Position numbers and translations under genes: made by a program
Part shown: in pieces, positions 60,921-64,000 of the stretch
How positions within the stretch are numbered: the stretch's first letter is position 1
Layout of the letters: the number at the start of each line of letters is the position of its first letter
Assembly (NCBI GenBank): GCA_949318235.1
Contig: OX439135.1
Coordinates: 23,700,957 to 23,764,956 of the forward strand
Length of the DNA: 64,000 nt
Direction: 5' to 3'
Source of the DNA: Ecdyonurus torrentis
Taxonomy: Eukaryota > Arthropoda > Insecta > Ephemeroptera > Heptageniidae
The notes under the pieces: model-generated
The model's database searches: none
Seen by the model: the letters and a program-made list of their open reading frames with translations, nothing else
Told to the model about the DNA's origin: nothing

Positions 60921-62420
60921 TACCAAATTTTAGCAACGTGTGTCGATTACACTGAATTTAGTGGGCCGGAAACCAGACGGGTCCAGTTTTTTTTTTTACA
61001 CTGCAGCGGCCGAGCTTTCGAAGCGATGTTGGAGGAAACACAGAGAAGTAACTATTTGACACAGACACTTGAAATTTTTTTTAGTTGTACAAATTTAATT
61101 TTACTTTTGATTTATGGCAGTGCTACGTGTGACATGTGTCACAAATTTCTGTAAAAAAGTCATAAAAAATAAAAAAAGTCATATATTTCACCGGAATTAA
61201 ATCCCCGTAACTTTCACTTGAATGAACTTTTTTTCACTTTTATGACGTTTCATGGTCATTTTATAATTTGTTAACATTATCTAGGCGATAACAATATTTT
61301 CAGAATTTTTAACGATTTCTGATCTCATGGAAAAAAATTGACTTTGAGAAAAGAGGTCAACTTTGGACCCAAATCTAATGGTATCTCTCTATACTTTTAA
61401 AACATTGAATCATATATAAATGAACTTGTTATAGCTTCTAGTTTCAGAATCTGAAGAATTTTTTTTTGTGTATTTGTGTTTTACGGGAGTTGCAGCAATA
61501 TCAAAATATGCAAATTTTCGGGTGACGTCACAGTTGAAAAAAATTGAAAAATCGGTTCACTACGAAATATGATTTTTGAACTCCTCTATGCATGGGATGA
61601 ATTTTGGTATATACTGTAGAAATAATTTTTTTTTTTTTAAAACATGCGTTTGGACTTGGCCTGTTGAGAGCATGTAGGGCAATATGCGCTAAAGTCCAAA
61701 CGCATGTTTCAAAAAAAACTTTTTTTTCTATATACCAAAATTCATCCCATGCATAGAGGAGTTCAAAAATCATATTTTGTAGTGAACCGATTTTTCAATT
61801 TTTTTCAACTGTGACTTCACCCAAAAATTTGCATATTTTGATTTTGCTGCAACTCCCGTAAAACACAGATACGCAAAATTTTCTCTTTAGATTCTAAAAC
61901 TAGAAGTTATAAAGAGTTTATTGATATACAATTCAATATTTTGAAAGTAGAATACCATTAGATTTGATTTGGGACCAAAGTTGACCTCTTTTCTCAAAAG
62001 TCCATTTTTACTCATGAGGTCAGAATTCGTTAAAAATTCTGAAAAAACTTTTATCACCTAAAAATTATTTTAAAATCATAAAATGATCATGAAACGTCAT
62101 AAAAATGAAAAAAAGTTCAATCGCGTGAAAGTTACGGGGATTTATTTCCAGTGAAAAAAATGACTTTTTCCATTTTTCATGATTTTGTTACAGAAATTTG
62201 TGACTCGTGTCACACGTTGCTAGACCATAAATCAAAAGTACAGTAACATTAATACAGCTATAAAAAAATTCAAGTGTCTGTATCAAATAGTTACTGCTCT
62301 GTGTGCCCTCCAACATCGGTTCGTGCGCGTCGGCCGCAGCCACATAAAAAGTATGGACCTCTTTTTTTTTTTCGACCCACCAAATTTAATGTATTTATTA
62401 CACGTTGTTACAATTTAGTG
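60921..62420. mobile_element. 1.5-kb foldback (large inverted repeat)
   Basis: Left arm about 60921-61658 and right arm about 61689-62420 are diverged reverse complements along their whole length. Mirrored pairs are ACACTTGAAATTTTTTTTAG / AAAAAAATTCAAGTGT, CTTTTGATTTATGG / CCATAAATCAAAAG, GTCACAAATTTCTGTA / TACAGAAATTTGTGAC and AACATGCGTTTGGACTT / AAGTCCAAACGCATGTT, the last flanking a loop of about 30 bases. No transposase ORF. Confidence 0.85.
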
Positions 62421-62437
62421 TACACAGGAGTAAAAAT

Positions 62438-62627
62438 TAGAGCTGTAAATTTAAACCGAGCTGAAATCGAACTCGGTCCAACATTTTCGAGTATTCGGTT
62501 TCGTCAACCCAAACAAACCGAGTTTCGAGCTTTTTCGAGTTTTCAGCTCGAAAACGAGCCAGCTCGAGTTGAGACCGTAAACGAGTCGTCAAAATTCACG
62601 AGCTATATTGTGTTAAAATCGGTCCAA

Positions 62628-62658
<31 letters not shown>

Positions 62659-63207
62659 GCGATAATCGAGATTCTAAAAAGGTTTTGACAGGATGCCATT
62701 GTCCACAAATCTCAAACAACATTTAATAATAATGCTGATTGTGCCGCAGGCAAAATTTATTAATTTAAATGCAAATAATAGTAATAATAACTAAAATTAA
62801 AAATAAATAAAAAATATTAAGATGGACATTGGTCAATATAACTTCATGTTGGCATATTGCAAAATGCATAAAAAATACCATTTTATCATTGTACCAAATT
62901 TAAATATTTTAACATTACTAGATCATTTTAAAATAAAATTAGGCATTTATGTAAATTAATTTCGAAATTATCATTGAAATAAGAAGAAATTTGCTTTTAA
63001 AAAATCGAGCTTTTGTATTTGGGCTCAAAAAACTCGTGTTCGAGCTTTAGCCCGAACCTCGATTTTTCGAGTTTTAGCTTGATTTTCGAGCTTTGGCTCG
63101 TTTTTGAGTTTTTTAGCTTGATTTCGAGCTGAAACCGAGTTTCGAGTCAAACCGGTCTAAAAGTTGTCAACTCGGTCTAAAGAATTTTCGAGTTTTTTAC
63201 AGCTCTA
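62438..63207. mobile_element. CGAGCT-rich element with TAGAGCTGTAAA termini
   Basis: TAGAGCTGTAAAT at the left and TTTTACAGCTCTA at the right are inverted. The subterminal ~150 bases at both ends are full of CGAGCT, AGCTCG, CGAGTTT and ACCGAG words; the middle is AT-rich. The architecture parallels the ATCCGGAT element at 15600-16180. No ORF. Confidence 0.75.
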
Positions 63208-63557
63208 CTATTACATTAAATAATTTTCTTCCTCTGATAATTTGATATAAAAAAGAAAAAAAAAATGTGGAAAAAAAAGAGAGAAAAAAAAGTAAAGTAA
63301 AAAAAAAAAGAAAAAAAAGAAATGTTGACTTCTCCTGGAAAATCAATGATTTATTATTTGTAACTGTTACTTCTTTTGGCAAAGAGTATCATGCCTATAT
63401 ATTGTGCCGTACCCTGTATTATGCGGAGGTACCGTATGTAGCGGCATCTAAATTTATAATATCCACCCCCGCATGTCACGCGGGATATATATATGTCATA
63501 ATATTGTTCTGATTTTTTTTTATACATTTTTATTGCTTTTATATATTCACAGGTACG

Positions 63558-63640
63558 CACGGAAAAAATTACGTAATTTTTGCTACATTTATATATATGT
63601 AACTCTATAGCATAAATTATGCATCATTATACATTTCCGA
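63558..63640. mobile_element. MITE family F fragment
   Basis: GCACGGAAAAAATTACGTAA .. AGCATAAATTATGCATCATT. Partial relative of 40893-41162. Confidence 0.5.
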
Positions 63641-63894
63641 GTTCCCATAGTTTCCTATCATGAAGGGGTCATGTGTGTGCGCATATTTATTATTATTTAT
63701 TACATGCATATATATTGAAAATAATAAATGAATCTAGTCTGTGATCAACTGTTATGTTGGGTGAGTAATATAGGAATCATTCAGCTCGCGGCAACCGCAC
63801 GAACCACATTTGTATAATATCCTGAAATTTCTTTTATAGAATAAATAATAATAATAATAATATTCAACCACTCTCTTTTCTTCTTTCAACTAAT
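63641..63894. other. AT-rich spacer
   Basis: (ATA)n at 63841-63865. No gene. Confidence 0.4.
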
Positions 63895-64000
63895 ACGCAA
63901 ACATATAGCAGCCAGCAGAGCAGTAGCTTCGCTCGCGCTCGGCCAGCGCTCGGCCGCTTGCGCCGAGACCGAGACACAGGCAGACGGCGAAGGCAGAGGG
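63895..64000. promoter_or_regulatory. CpG-rich promoter-like stretch at the window edge
   Basis: GCAGCCAGCAGAGCAGTAGC, then GCTCGCGCTCGGCCAGCGCT and GCCGAGACCGAGACAC. It is among the most GC-rich DNA in the window and is cut by its end. It could be a promoter or 5'-UTR start; strand unknown. Confidence 0.35.

Noticed and set aside
62274..62726. 150-codon plus-strand frame
   Set aside because: It runs from the right arm of the 1.5-kb foldback into the CGAGCT-rich element and a poly-T run; no domain or coding character.

Overview
This window is nuclear DNA from an animal, most likely an insect or another arthropod. It is AT-rich and packed with poly-A/T runs, long GA/CT and AT tracts, and short non-autonomous DNA transposons. 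The coding pieces are short, have clear splice sites, and lie almost entirely on the minus strand. Several upstream regions carry motifs that match insect (Drosophila) core-promoter consensus elements as I recall them. I cannot name the species.

The main content is what looks like one very large minus-strand locus (about 0.4 to 55 kb, continuing past the left edge). At least twelve coding exons each begin with their own ATG, have no obvious splice acceptor, and end at a good GT donor in phase 1. Almost every one encodes a different or diverged DNA-binding-type domain. Seven exons share a Psq-like helix-turn-helix (six of them also with a CX2CX14HX5H finger; 6551, 10081, 20730, 22764, 25444, 27034, 31775), and an eighth has the helix-turn-helix only (11947). 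One more copy of this family is broken (about 29.7-30.07 kb). Other exons encode a FLYWCH finger (4459), a BED-like C2H2 finger (3135), a hAT TTF-type finger (28309) and a Myb/SANT-like domain (49938). A ZSWIM3-N/WRKY-GCM-like domain is split over two exons (54736 + 52651), with a second possible first exon at 54042. Three further phase 1-1 internal exons (33471-33524, 1513-1662, 418-735) could be cassette or shared downstream exons.

Because all 16 phase-1 donors are interchangeable, the simplest model is a set of alternative N-terminal DNA-binding modules with separate promoters, spliced to common 3' exons that begin near or beyond the left edge. That is the mirror image of lola or mod(mdg4), where the N-terminus is constant and the fingers vary. 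Tandem independent genes are the alternative. The decisive constant exons are not proven within this window.

Region by region: 0-12.6 kb holds the left part of the exon array. 12.6-20.7 kb is transposon- and repeat-dominated (MITE families, an ATCCGGAT-rich element, a hAT MITE). 20.7-32.3 kb is the dense helix-turn-helix/finger exon cluster. 32.4-49.9 kb is mainly MITEs, poly-A/T and AT-rich intron-like DNA with one 54-nt exon. 49.9-55 kb holds the Myb/SANT and ZSWIM3-like exons. 55-64 kb holds a LINE 3' fragment, a 1.5-kb foldback, a small hairpin element, a Tc1-like MITE, a CGAGCT-rich element and CpG-containing promoter-like stretches.
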